Assembly: GCA_905214305.1 (NCBI GenBank)
Contig: CAJMLK010000024.1
Coordinates: forward strand, 1 to 37,894
Direction: 5' to 3'
Origin: an uncultured bacterium
GTDB taxonomy: Bacteria > Desulfobacterota > Desulfovibrionia > Desulfovibrionales > Desulfovibrionaceae
DNA: 37,894 nt
Shown: piece by piece, positions 16,078-24,956 of the stretch
Position numbering within the stretch: position 1 is the first letter of the stretch
Layout: every line of letters starts with the position of its first letter
Made by a program: the position numbers and the translations under genes
The notes under the pieces: model-generated
What the model was told of the DNA's origin: nothing
Database searches by the model: none
What the model saw: the letters and a program-made list of their open reading frames with translations, nothing else

Positions 16078-17586
16078 ATGAGTTCAGCACACGACAACCC
16101 CGACGGCGAAGGCCGAAAAGAGCCGCACCAGGGCTGGGGCGGGCTGGAGCTTTATGCGTCCATGAAGAGCGTGCGGGATGTCTCGCGCACGTCTATCGGC
16201 CTGCTCATGGGCGGCGCGGCTCTTGTACTGGCCCTCATGATCAGCCTGCTGGCCTATATATCCATTGAACGCAGCGAGGCCGCCATGGCCCGCCTGCTGG
16301 CGGAAAAAGGCTCCTCCCTTATTATCGCCTTTGAAAGCATCCTGCGCTCCGGCATGCGTAGCGAGGCGGGCGTGCGCCTGCAGGTGCTGCTGGAAGAAAT
16401 GGCCGCAAGCCCGGGCATTGTGTTTGTTTCCGTAACCATGCCCGACGGTATCATTCTGGCGCACAGCAATCGGGTTCGCCTTGGTGAAATACTGAAGGTG
16501 GAAGACAGGGAGATGGACGAAACCCGCATGCGTGACCTTAATCCGGGCATGCTGGCCCAATGGGGCATCATGCGCATGGAGGGTCAGCGGGTTTTTGTGG
16601 TCTACCGCCAGTTTTCCCCCGGCATGGCCGACATGCCCAAGGGGTATCCTGTTCCCATCATTTTTCTCGGGCTGGAAATTTCGCCTTTTGAGATCACCCG
16701 CAGCCAGAACCGGAATTATGTCGCCATGCTTTCGTCTGTAACGCTTCTGGTGGGGCTGGCCTGCCTGCTGGCGCTGTATTATGCCGAGCGTGCGCGCGAG
16801 TCGCGCCAGCAGCAGCGCAAGGCCGAGGTGGAAGTGCGCCGGCTTGAGGCCGAGGTGCGCCGCAAGGAAAAACTGGCTGCGGTGGGCAATCTGGCCGCCG
16901 GGGTCGCCCACGAGATCCGCAATCCCCTAAGCTCCATCAAGGGTTATGCCACCTATTTCGGCCAGCGGTTTCCCGAAGGCAGCGAGGACCGCGCCGCGGC
17001 CAACGTGATGGTCAATGAGGTGGACAGGCTCAATCGCGTGATTATGGACCTTATCGGCCTTTCACGGCCCAGCGATGTCTGCCCTCGCCCCGGCAGCCTC
17101 GCAAAAGTGGTGGAGCATGTGATCCGCCTTATCAGGCAGGATGCCGAAAAACGCGGGGTTGAGGTGGAATGCCGGATGGCTCCGGGCGTGCCTCAGGCTA
17201 TGGTCGACCCGGAACGCATGGGTCAGGCCCTGCTGAATCTTTGCCTGAACGCGCTGGATGCCATGCCGGAAGGCGGGCGGCTCACCCTTGCCGTGACATG
17301 GCACAAGAAAGGTGTTTGCCTTATGGTGCGTGATACGGGCGTGGGGATTGTTCCCCGCCAGTTGCCGCATGTTTTTGATCCGTACTTCACAACCAAGGGA
17401 CAGGGAACCGGCCTCGGACTGGCCATGGTTCACAAGATCGTGGAAGCCCATAACGGCGATATCAGCGTTACCTCCCGTCAGGCACAGCCCGGCGTGGAGG
17501 GAGAAACCATCTTTCGCATCTGGCTGCCGGAGGCCCTTCCGGCAACGCCGCCTTTTGTGGAACGCAGAAAAAGAAAGCGCATATGA
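16078..17586 (+). CDS. ZraS-like membrane sensor histidine kinase
   Basis: About 502 residues from this start. It has two membrane helices (about residues 42-64 and 217-237) flanking a periplasmic sensor domain. A coiled coil rich in Arg and Glu follows, then a HisKA domain with GVAHEIRNPLSSIKGYATYF (His278), the N box NLCLNALDAM, DTGVGI and GTGLGLAM. The H-box region is of the ZraS/AtoS/NtrB type that pairs with sigma-54 activators, and the gene just downstream encodes one. No candidate start has a good ribosome-binding site; the frame is open from GTG 15967, and ATG 16162 is also possible. I saw no GG-N10-GC sigma-54 promoter in the divergent intergenic region, although E. coli zraP and zraSR use one. 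Confidence 0.88.
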   Translation: MSSAHDNPDGEGRKEPHQGWGGLELYASMKSVRDVSRTSIGLLMGGAALVLALMISLLAYISIERSEAAMARLLAEKGSSLIIAFESILRSGMRSEAGVRLQVLLEEMAASPGIVFVSVTMPDGIILAHSNRVRLGEILKVEDREMDETRMRDLNPGMLAQWGIMRMEGQRVFVVYRQFSPGMADMPKGYPVPIIFLGLEISPFEITRSQNRNYVAMLSSVTLLVGLACLLALYYAERARESRQQQRKAEVEVRRLEAEVRRKEKLAAVGNLAAGVAHEIRNPLSSIKGYATYFGQRFPEGSEDRAAANVMVNEVDRLNRVIMDLIGLSRPSDVCPRPGSLAKVVEHVIRLIRQDAEKRGVEVECRMAPGVPQAMVDPERMGQALLNLCLNALDAMPEGGRLTLAVTWHKKGVCLMVRDTGVGIVPRQLPHVFDPYFTTKGQGTGLGLAMVHKIVEAHNGDISVTSRQAQPGVEGETIFRIWLPEALPATPPFVERRKRKRI

Positions 17587-17649
17587 CACGCAGGGCACAC
17601 TACGGCGCATATGGCCGTTGCCCGGCATGTCAGGAGGGTTGTCAGCGTG

Positions 17650-19008
17650 ATGAACAGCATTCTTGTAGTGGACGATGATGACGCGCACCGCGGCATGCTG
17701 CGAACCATGCTCCGTTCCTGGGGCTATGCGGTGGATGAAGCTACCGATGGCGACGAGGCTGTGGCCCTTGTAAGAGAAAAAGCCTTTGACGCCGTGCTGA
17801 CAGATGTGCGCATGGCGCGCATGAACGGCATACACGCGCTCAAGGGGATTCTCGAGTATAATCCCGCCTTGCCTGTAATTCTCATGACGGCCTATTCCTC
17901 GGTGGAAACCGCGGTAGAGGCGCTGCGTCTGGGCGCCTACGACTATCTGGTCAAACCTCTTGATTTTGAAAGCCTCAAGCATTCTTTGCAGCAGGGTATC
18001 GAGCATTCGCGCCTGAGTGTTGAAAATCGTGAGCTGCGCCGCCAGCTGACCCATGCCGCGGCCACGCCCGGCATCATCGGCCGCAGCCCGGCCATCCGGG
18101 CCATGCAGGAAATTATGGATACCGTGGCTCCCACAGAAGCCACGGTGCTCATTACCGGCGAGTCGGGCACGGGCAAGGAACTGGTGGCCCGCGCCCTGCA
18201 TGGCAAAAGCCTGCGCGCCGACCAGCCGCTTGTTACGGTCAACTGCGCGGCTCTGGCTGAAAACCTGCTGGAATCCGAACTGTTCGGGCATGAGAAAGGC
18301 TCGTTCACCGGTGCGGAGCGCCGACGCGAGGGGCGCTTTGCCCAGGCGCACGGTGGCACGCTTTTTCTGGATGAAGTGGGCGAGATGCCCCTTTCCCTTC
18401 AGGCCAAGCTCTTGCGCGCCCTGCAGCAGGGCGAAGTGCAGCGCGTAGGCTCTGACACGCAGCTTACCGTGGACGTCCGCGTGCTGGCCGCCACCAACCG
18501 CGATCTGCGGCATGAGGTGGCGCAGCGGCGCTTTCGCGAAGACCTGTTTTTCCGTCTCAATGTCATCAGTGTTGAAGTGCCGCCCCTGCGCGAGCGGCCG
18601 GAAGACATTCCCCTGCTGGCGGCGTATTTTCTGGAAAATTTCGCCAACCGCAACCGCAAGACCGTGCGCGGCTTTTCCACTCAGGCGCTTGACATCATGC
18701 TGCGTCATTCCTGGCCGGGCAATGTGCGTGAACTGGAAAATGCCGTGGAGAGGGCCGTTATTCTCTGCAATGGCGATCTTATCACCGCGCGCGAGCTGCC
18801 GTCTGCCCTGTCCGAAACCATTGTGCCGGACGAACGCCCGGCCGAGGCGGATATCTCTCTGGCAGGTCTGCCCCTTGACGAGGTTGAACGCAGGGTCATT
18901 GAAGAAACGCTGCGCCAGACCGGTGACAACAAGAGCGAGGCTGCGCGCCGTCTTGGCATTACCCGTGCCACCCTGCACAACAAATTGCGCAAGTACGAGT
19001 TTGAATAG
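17650..19008 (+). CDS. ZraR-like sigma-54-dependent response regulator
   Basis: This 452-residue cytosolic activator has three parts. The receiver domain has acidic residues VDDDD, phospho-acceptor Asp52 (LTDVRM) and VKPLD. The central AAA+ domain has Walker A GESGTGKE near residue 170, GSFTGA, the loop that touches sigma-54, Walker B TLFLDEVGEM and RFREDLFFRLNV. The C-terminal Fis-type helix-turn-helix has SEAARRLGITRATLHNKLRKY. The chosen ATG follows AGGAGGG; the GTG one codon upstream is about equally placed. It lies 63 bases after the kinase gene and should be co-transcribed. Targets probably include the divergent zraP-like gene. Repeat R4 begins just after the stop. Confidence 0.95.
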   Translation: MNSILVVDDDDAHRGMLRTMLRSWGYAVDEATDGDEAVALVREKAFDAVLTDVRMARMNGIHALKGILEYNPALPVILMTAYSSVETAVEALRLGAYDYLVKPLDFESLKHSLQQGIEHSRLSVENRELRRQLTHAAATPGIIGRSPAIRAMQEIMDTVAPTEATVLITGESGTGKELVARALHGKSLRADQPLVTVNCAALAENLLESELFGHEKGSFTGAERRREGRFAQAHGGTLFLDEVGEMPLSLQAKLLRALQQGEVQRVGSDTQLTVDVRVLAATNRDLRHEVAQRRFREDLFFRLNVISVEVPPLRERPEDIPLLAAYFLENFANRNRKTVRGFSTQALDIMLRHSWPGNVRELENAVERAVILCNGDLITARELPSALSETIVPDERPAEADISLAGLPLDEVERRVIEETLRQTGDNKSEAARRLGITRATLHNKLRKYEFE

Positions 19009-19014
19009 CCCTGT

Positions 19015-19142
19015 TTGAGCAGGGCTGTTCCAGAACATCCGGCTTGCTCCGGCGTTTGGCCGCCACGCAAACTGCCCCTGCACCCCTGCGGCGGGCGGCT
19101 GCGCGAGCAGTCCCGGAGCAATTTCAAAGTGAAATTGCTCTA
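19015..19142 (-). repeat. Inverted copy (R4) of the interspersed hairpin-ended repeat
   Basis: Read on the minus strand from 19142, the element begins TAGAGCAATTTCACTTTG and shows a perfect 11-bp end hairpin (19116-19126 with 19130-19140). It then follows the centre of R2 with CGCCCGCCGCA and GTTTGCG. The far end is diverged but finishes near GCTCAA at about 19015, seven bases after the zraR-like stop. At the plus-strand start of the copy a GCCCTG/CAGGGC hairpin (19008-19025) could help end transcription of the ZraSR operon. Confidence 0.7.
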
Positions 19143-19161
19143 AAATCATATCGGAAACAGC

Positions 19162-19806
19162 ATGAGCAATACACACGCCAAAGACGTCAATGACGCGCCT
19201 GTCCGCGAAGACTGCCCCGATCAGGAAAGAATGGAGCGTCTGGCGGATTTTTTTAATGAAGTGGGAATGCTGCGGCATACCCCGCGCACGGGCTATGCTT
19301 TTCTCGGCTCCGGCAAGGAAAATGTGGCCGAACACTCCTACCGGGTCAGCGTTATGGGCTATGTGCTGGCCCGCATGAGCGGCATTGATCCTGCAAGAGT
19401 TACGTTTCTTTGTCTTTTTCATGATCTGCACGAGGCGCGCACCGGCGACCTCAATTATGTCAATCACCGTTACGGGCAATGCCTGCCCCGCAAGGCGCTG
19501 GAAGACTGCGTCAGGGGCACGGGCCTCGAAGACGATGTGCTGCCCCTCTGGGATGAACTGGCCGAGAACGAAAGCCCCGAAGCCATGCTGGCCCACGATG
19601 CGGATCAGCTTGACCTCATCTGCAACCTCAAGGCGGAGCTGGACAAGGGCAACGCCTTTGCCGGGCAATGGCTTGAAAGTGCCGTGATGCGGCTGCGCAG
19701 TGCCGTTGCCAGAGAACTGGCGGACGTGGTGCTGCGCACAGACCACAACCGCTGGTGGTACGGCCGCGTGGAGAAGGAATGGTGGGTGCGCCGGGGGCGG
19801 GAATGA
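19162..19806 (+). CDS. HD-domain hydrolase, HDDC2/YfbR-like nucleotidase
   Basis: This is a 214-residue soluble protein of the small HD phosphohydrolase group related to 5'-deoxynucleotidase YfbR and HDDC2. The metal site reads AEHSYR (first His), FHDLHEA (His-Asp pair) and HDADQLD (last Asp), all in the expected order. HDDC2-like GDLNYVN and LPLWDEL segments are also present. It would remove phosphate from (deoxy)nucleoside monophosphates. Its start has GGAAA at good distance, directly after repeat R4. It is probably transcribed alone. Confidence 0.88.
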   Translation: MSNTHAKDVNDAPVREDCPDQERMERLADFFNEVGMLRHTPRTGYAFLGSGKENVAEHSYRVSVMGYVLARMSGIDPARVTFLCLFHDLHEARTGDLNYVNHRYGQCLPRKALEDCVRGTGLEDDVLPLWDELAENESPEAMLAHDADQLDLICNLKAELDKGNAFAGQWLESAVMRLRSAVARELADVVLRTDHNRWWYGRVEKEWWVRRGRE

Positions 19807-19903
19807 TACTGATAGTCGTTTCGACAACCCATAGAAATCACTTTACAAAATATTCAAGTCTGCGCTAGTTTCGTTCAGTCCAGAATTGTAGGAAAATGCC
19901 GTT

Positions 19904-21397
19904 GTGGCGTCTTCACGCCGGGTCATACAGGGGGGAGGCATGCACTTTCTGGGGGATGGAGCGGAAGACCGCACTGAGGGGCATATGCGGTTTTCTGACG
20001 ATGGTGGCGTGGAGCCACGCCTGCCGGAGCTGGACCTTAAAAGTGGGGAAAGCTGCCGGATTCGGCGTTTGCTGGGTTGTATGGAACAGTATGACCGCAC
20101 AACGTGGCTTTTGCAGTTTGAGTCATTTTTGCAAGAAGCCCTGCGGATTGTTCGTTCAGACCGGATGGAGCGGCGTTTTGCCGTTCTGCATGCCGACATG
20201 CAGGGCTTTCAGGTGCTCAATCGCGTCTACGGGGAACAGGCGGGCAACAGCATGTTGCGTGCCTTTGCCGCTTTTTTGCGGCATCTGGACTGCTATGTGT
20301 GCGCCAGCCGTATTTTTGCCGACCAGTTTGCCATGCTTTTTACCGTTCCCGAAGGCACGAGTCTTGAGGCAGCCGCCGGAAAGATTGTTGCCAAGGGCGA
20401 GCTTTTTCTTGCGGAAAAGCGCAAGCTTCACCCGCGCAGCCATCTGGCCTTTGTGGGCGGAGCCTGCTCGGTGGAGGGCAAGCCCACCAGCCTGCATCCC
20501 CACGTCAGCAGGGCGGATCAGGCACGGCGTGCGCTCAAGCCCACCCTGCGCTCGCGCGGCGGAATTTTTACCGACGCGATGGAAGTCCACCGCCTGCAGC
20601 GGCAGACCCTGTATGAAGACGTGATCAAGTCGCTGGAAAGCGGCGGCGTCTTTTTTCTTTTGCAGCCACAGGTGGACATTGCCACCGGCACGGTGGTGGG
20701 CGCCGAGGCCCTGGCAAGAATGCGCACCCCTGATGGCAGGGATATCATGCCAGCCAGCTTTGTGCCCCTGCTTGAAGAATCGGGCGATGTCATCACTCTG
20801 GATTTTCTCGTTTACGAACAGGTGTGCCGCTACTTGCGCCAACGCCTTGATGCGGGCAAGCCGCTCGTGCCCATCACCGTCAACGTTTCGCGCGAAAATT
20901 TCAAAAACCCGTCCTTTGCCGAAGAATTTCACGATCTGGTCTGCAGTCACGGCCTTGAGCCGCACCATGTGGGGCTGGAAATTACCGAAAGCGTTTTTAT
21001 AAAAAACCTCAAGGAAATACGCGACAGTGTGCGTCAGTTCAAGCAGTATGGCTATTCCATCTGGCTTGACGATTTCGGCGCGGGCTATTCCAGCCTCAAT
21101 GTGCTCAAGGAAGTGGCTTTCGATGTCATCAAGATTGACAGAAGCCTGCTTGGCTCCGGTGAAATAGTCTCCACCAACAAAAGCATTATCAGCAGCATTG
21201 TTCGCCTTGCCGGTGACCTGCATATGGAAGTGCTGTGTGAAGGTGTGGAAAACGCCGCGCAGCCCAACTTTCTTCTCGGCCTTGGAGGCATTCAGGCGCA
21301 GGGCTTTTTTTATGCCCGGCCCATGCCGTGCCTGGATTTTGAAAAGATCATGGAAAACGGCGGGATACTCAATCCTCCGCTGGGTGGCACACGCTGA
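19904..21397 (+). CDS. EAL-domain cyclic-di-GMP phosphodiesterase with degenerate GGDEF domain
   Basis: About 497 residues, with no membrane helices. Residues 70-220 form a GGDEF-like domain in which the signature is degraded (RIFADQFAML), so it should not synthesise c-di-GMP. Residues 240-490 are an EAL domain. It keeps GAEALAR (Glu268), NVSRENF, EITES, DDFGAGYSS, IKIDRSLL, CEGVEN and QGFFYARPM, the metal and catalytic residues of active phosphodiesterases. It would lower c-di-GMP and so favour motility, fitting the flagellar genes nearby. Start uncertain: GTG 19904 has AGGA about 10 bases upstream, while ATG 19940 has GGGGGAGG only one base away. Confidence 0.92.
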   Translation: MASSRRVIQGGGMHFLGDGAEDRTEGHMRFSDDGGVEPRLPELDLKSGESCRIRRLLGCMEQYDRTTWLLQFESFLQEALRIVRSDRMERRFAVLHADMQGFQVLNRVYGEQAGNSMLRAFAAFLRHLDCYVCASRIFADQFAMLFTVPEGTSLEAAAGKIVAKGELFLAEKRKLHPRSHLAFVGGACSVEGKPTSLHPHVSRADQARRALKPTLRSRGGIFTDAMEVHRLQRQTLYEDVIKSLESGGVFFLLQPQVDIATGTVVGAEALARMRTPDGRDIMPASFVPLLEESGDVITLDFLVYEQVCRYLRQRLDAGKPLVPITVNVSRENFKNPSFAEEFHDLVCSHGLEPHHVGLEITESVFIKNLKEIRDSVRQFKQYGYSIWLDDFGAGYSSLNVLKEVAFDVIKIDRSLLGSGEIVSTNKSIISSIVRLAGDLHMEVLCEGVENAAQPNFLLGLGGIQAQGFFYARPMPCLDFEKIMENGGILNPPLGGTR

Positions 21398-21411
21398 GGC
21401 ATGCCGCCTGC

Positions 21412-21439
21412 GGGCGGGATGCCGTAAAGGCATCCGCCC
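21412..21439. terminator. Hairpin between convergent EAL and argB genes
   Basis: GGGCGGGATGCC pairs with GGCATCCGCCC around a GTAAA loop, with one bulged G. It lies 14 bases after the EAL stop and 75 bases after the argB stop on the other strand. No T-tract follows. Confidence 0.5.
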
Positions 21440-21513
21440 GGCACAGCGAGGCAGGAATGGCCGTGCAGGGCGGATGCGGCCCGATGATCACGCGCTTGAT
21501 GCGGCAAGGCGGC

Positions 21514-22296
21514 TCAGCCGACGACCACTGTGCCCAGCGGGGCGTCGTCCAGCAGGTAGCGGCGCAGGCTCGAAGGCGCACGGCCATCCAGAATGAGTGC
21601 GCGGCGGCAGCCCGAATCCAGGGCGTGCAGGCAGGATTCCACCTTGGGAATCATGCCGCCCGTAATGACGCCATCCGCGCGCAGCGTTTCTATTTCTTTG
21701 CGCGTCAGGGCGGGTATGAGCCTGCCCTCGGCATCCAGCACGCCCGGCACATCGGAAATAAGGACAAAATAGTCCGCAGCCAGCGCTCCGGCCATGGCCC
21801 CGGCGGCAGTGTCCGCATTGATGTTCAGCGCCTGCCCGTCCGCACCGCAGGCCACGGGGGCCACAACGGGCACAAAGCCCGCCTGGAGCAGGCAGCGGGG
21901 CAGGGCCGGATCAACAGTTTCCACTTCGCCCACAAGGCCCAGCGCCGGGTTTTTGATGACGGCGCGCAACAGGTTGCCGTCCCGGCCGGAAATGCCGGCG
22001 GCGCGCACGCCGTGTGCAGCCAGCGAGGCCACCACAGCCTTGTTTACCTGCCCGCACAGCACCATCTCTACCGCTTCCATGGTGGGCTGGTCGGTAACGC
22101 GCAGGCCGTTTTCAAAGCGGCTTTCAATATTCAGGCGCTGCAGCAGGGCAGAAATCTGCGGCCCGCCGCCGTGCACAACGACAAAGCCCATGTGCTGGGC
22201 TGCAAGCTGGGCCAGATCTGTGGCAAAAGCCGTACACAGGTCGGGCTTGTCCATGGCGTGACCGCCATATTTGATGACAACCGTGGTGTTGTTCAT
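21514..22296 (-). CDS. argB: Acetylglutamate kinase
   Basis: This 260-residue cytosolic enzyme phosphorylates N-acetylglutamate, the second step of arginine synthesis. It has the amino-acid-kinase fold: VVIKYGGHAM with the phosphate-binding Lys and Gly-Gly, VVHGGGPQI, the glutamate-site block RVTDQPTMEAVEMVLCGQVNK, LNINADTAAGAMAGAL, LISDVPGV and ITGGMIPKVESC. The length resembles the short, E. coli-type form rather than the 290-300-residue arginine-inhibited form, which carries an extra N-terminal helix. Arginine feedback here is therefore less likely. AAGGA precedes the ATG. No other arginine gene is adjacent; the divergent neighbour is the hybrid kinase. Confidence 0.97.
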   Translation of the reverse strand: MNNTTVVIKYGGHAMDKPDLCTAFATDLAQLAAQHMGFVVVHGGGPQISALLQRLNIESRFENGLRVTDQPTMEAVEMVLCGQVNKAVVASLAAHGVRAAGISGRDGNLLRAVIKNPALGLVGEVETVDPALPRCLLQAGFVPVVAPVACGADGQALNINADTAAGAMAGALAADYFVLISDVPGVLDAEGRLIPALTRKEIETLRADGVITGGMIPKVESCLHALDSGCRRALILDGRAPSSLRRYLLDDAPLGTVVVG

Positions 22297-22540
22297 GCGT
22301 ATTCCTTGTTTGCGGCCCGGCGAGGCATCGCTCTGTAAGATGTCTGATGACCGGTAAAATTAACACCCCGCCATGCGGCACGCAAGCGGAGCGGGTGGCA
22401 AACGGGCGACAGGATCGATGCAATTTCGGCTTCATGCGGCATGTTGGGTGAACGGGCCGGGGGCGTTCGGCCTTGCCAGAACAGCATTGTCTTGCAGGCG
22501 TAAAAGCGCTAGCCTGCACGCCAGCTTTGGAGGCAATATA

Positions 22541-24541
22541 TTGTTAGAGGCGCGGCGAATTTTTGACGAAGAGCTTTCCTGGGGGCGCGAGGCAATGGCG
22601 GCGGCCAGTGTGGGGCTGTGGGCCATTTCATATGACACGCGCACTGAACGGACGGCCATGTTCACCAACGAGGCCATGCGGAGCCTGCTGGGTCTGCCTG
22701 ACGGGTTTGACCCGGAAGCCTGCGCGGCCTTCTGGCTGCGTCATGTGGACAGCCTCGACATGCCCCTTATCCGGGAAAGACTGGCGGCGTTCAAGAATGA
22801 CGCCTCCATGCGCGAAATCCGCTACGCCTACCGTCACCCCCATATGGGGCTGGTACACATGCGCTGCGGCGGCAAGCGCGTGTCTTCAGCGGACGATCCC
22901 GTTTTGCGCATTGTGGGCTTTCAGCAGGATGTCAGCGAGCTGCACGCGGCGCACAATGCCCTGCGCGAAAGCCTTTCACGACTTTCGCTGGCCTGCCGCC
23001 TGGGCTGGCTCGGCGTATTCGAGCTGGGGCGCAAGAACGGCAGGCCGGAATTCTCGTGCAACGAGATTTTTTATGAACAGTTCGGCCTGCATGAAAGCGC
23101 GGACGCAGCGGAGCGGCTCGGGGCCGTAGAAAAGTGCATACTGCCCGAAGACCGCCACCGCTGGCGCAATCTCTGCCGCGCCGAAGGCTGGACTCTGGGT
23201 TTTCAGGAGCATGTGGAGCTGCGGGTGAGTCACCCCTGGCGCGGCCTGTGCTCGTTTGTTGTGACGTACGAGGTTGTGGGCACGCAGGGCGAACCCCGTA
23301 TCACAGGCTATGTGCATGATGTGACCAAGCAGCGCCAGCATGAATGCATGCTGCGCGAGGCCAAGGAAAGCGCCGAAGCCGCCAACGCGGCCAAAAGCAT
23401 CTTTCTTGCCAACATGAGTCACGAAATACGCACGCCCATGAACGGTATCATGGGCATGGCTCATCTGGTGCTCAACACCGACCTCAACGCCCAGCAGCGC
23501 GATTATGTGGAAAAGATCCATTCCACCTGCGAATCTTTGCTGGATATCATCAACGATCTTCTTGATTTTTCCAAAATCGAAGCCAACCATATGGATCTGG
23601 AAGCCCTGCCGTTTCAGCCCGTCAATGAAATGGAAGCGGTGCTCGCTCTGCTGCGTCCGCGCACCCAGCACAAGAACTGTGTGCTTGAAAGCCATATTGA
23701 CCCTGATATCCCCAGAACACTGGTGGGCGATGCCCTGCGCTTGCGGCAGATACTGCTGAATCTGGGTGGCAATGCCATCAAGTTTTCGGAGCGCGGCGTG
23801 GTGCGGGTGGATTTGCAGCTTTTGCGGCGCGAAGGCAACGGCATTACTCTGGCATGCCTTGTGAGCGACGAAGGCATCGGCATGAGCCAGGAAGAGCAGG
23901 AACGTATTTTTACACCGTTTTCGCAGGCCGATACGTCCATCACGCGCCGCTTCGGCGGCACTGGTCTGGGGCTTTCCCTGTGCCGTCGTCTGGTGGAACT
24001 GATGGGCGGCCAGATACATGTGCAAAGTACGCCGGGCAAGGGCAGCGTATTTCGCGTTGACCTGCCTTTCGGCGTGGGCCGTGACGATATTTTTGCTTCG
24101 GACATGTCAGGGGCAGGGCCGGAAGAGCAGCCCGGTTGCCTGCGGGGGCTGCGCGTGCTCATGGCCGAAGACGGCGACATAAATCGCGAGATAATGGAAG
24201 TGCTTTTGAGCGGCATGGGCGTGCAGTGCACGGCCGTGAGCAATGGGCAGGAGGCGCTTGAAGCGTGGCGGGCACACGCCGGGGATATAGACCTTATCCT
24301 TATGGACGTGCAGATGCCGGTAATGGACGGGTACACGGCCACGCGCGAAATCCGGGCCGACAGCCGGCCCCGTGCGGCTACGGTTCCCATTGTCGCCATG
24401 ACGGCCTATGCCATGCGGGGCGATGCGGAGCGCAGCCTTCAGGCAGGCATGAACGCCCATTTGACCAAGCCTGTCGATGTGCGCGAACTTACGCTCACGC
24501 TCAAACGTCTGACACGGGGTTGCGAGGAAAAGCAGTCCTGA
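22541..24541 (+). CDS. Hybrid sensor histidine kinase with two PAS-like domains and a receiver
   Basis: This is a 666-residue, apparently cytosolic kinase. It has two PAS-like segments (about residues 10-135 and 140-265). HisKA follows with MSHEIRTPMNGIMGM (His294), then an ATPase domain with GGNAIKFS, DEGIGM and GGTGLGLSLCRRL, then a receiver domain with MAEDGDINREI, phospho-Asp589 (LMDVQMPVMDG) and LTKPVD. No output domain or HPt is attached, so the phosphate probably goes to another protein. I chose the TTG at 22541 because GGAGG sits 7 bases upstream and the PAS region starts there. The frame runs on to ATG 22373, but that stretch lacks domain sequence and a ribosome-binding site. Confidence 0.9.
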   Translation: MLEARRIFDEELSWGREAMAAASVGLWAISYDTRTERTAMFTNEAMRSLLGLPDGFDPEACAAFWLRHVDSLDMPLIRERLAAFKNDASMREIRYAYRHPHMGLVHMRCGGKRVSSADDPVLRIVGFQQDVSELHAAHNALRESLSRLSLACRLGWLGVFELGRKNGRPEFSCNEIFYEQFGLHESADAAERLGAVEKCILPEDRHRWRNLCRAEGWTLGFQEHVELRVSHPWRGLCSFVVTYEVVGTQGEPRITGYVHDVTKQRQHECMLREAKESAEAANAAKSIFLANMSHEIRTPMNGIMGMAHLVLNTDLNAQQRDYVEKIHSTCESLLDIINDLLDFSKIEANHMDLEALPFQPVNEMEAVLALLRPRTQHKNCVLESHIDPDIPRTLVGDALRLRQILLNLGGNAIKFSERGVVRVDLQLLRREGNGITLACLVSDEGIGMSQEEQERIFTPFSQADTSITRRFGGTGLGLSLCRRLVELMGGQIHVQSTPGKGSVFRVDLPFGVGRDDIFASDMSGAGPEEQPGCLRGLRVLMAEDGDINREIMEVLLSGMGVQCTAVSNGQEALEAWRAHAGDIDLILMDVQMPVMDGYTATREIRADSRPRAATVPIVAMTAYAMRGDAERSLQAGMNAHLTKPVDVRELTLTLKRLTRGCEEKQS

Positions 24542-24956
24542 TGCCGGTATGCCTGCGGTGCGCTGCCACCTGCGTGCCGCCTTTGTGCACAGACCCTGTT
24601 GTGGTGTACAACGGGGGCGTGTGCCCGGCTCCTGAGCGTGCCGCGGCCCTGCGTGACTGATTTTTGGAATGCCCAGCGTGCCCCCGGCCTGCGCAGCGCG
24701 CCCGGTCTGCGTGGCGGGTTTCGGCCTGCGCAGCGGGTTCCGGCGGGAAATGGCCGCTGCGGCCAACGGCACGCGGCGCCGGGTGGCGGGTTCCGGCCAG
24801 TGTACGCCTCCTGTTTGGCCTGTTTGGCATCACGCACAGAACGGGCATCCCCCAGCCGTCTGGACGCAGGCGGCCCATGTGCTGCCGCGCCGCAACGAAC
24901 GCGACAGAAATTTCTTTCGTAGAAAGTCAAAACCAATCTGCTCCAAGGATGACAAC
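24542..24956. other. Gene-free GC-rich stretch before gltX
   Basis: The gltX frame is open through most of this stretch, but nothing in it resembles a GluRS N-terminus. It holds short direct repeats: GGCCTGCGCAGCG twice at about 24687-24740, and GGCGGGTT(T/C)CGG twice or more up to 24795. The last 50 bases resemble the right end of the interspersed repeat. Confidence 0.5.
24905..24949 (+). repeat. Possible remnant (R6) of the interspersed repeat, supplying the gltX ribosome-binding site
   Basis: A short CTTTC/GAAAG hairpin is followed by CCAATCTGCTCCAAGG, which matches the last bases of R5 (AACTGCTCCAAGG) and the AATCTGCTCTAG end of R2. The AAGGA at the end is the Shine-Dalgarno sequence of gltX. 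The match is short, so this is tentative. Confidence 0.35.

Noticed and set aside
17062..19827. Very long minus-strand open frame (921 codons) opposite the ZraS/ZraR-like genes
   Set aside because: It mirrors the codon structure of the two plus-strand genes, whose catalytic motifs are complete. The antisense translation has no recognisable domain or ribosome-binding site.
20156..21433. Minus-strand open frame of 425 codons opposite the EAL gene
   Set aside because: It is the shadow of a gene with a full EAL motif set.
24669..24956. N-terminal extension of gltX by 96 codons
   Set aside because: No homology to GluRS. The ATG at 24957 has a good ribosome-binding site and gives the canonical N-terminus.
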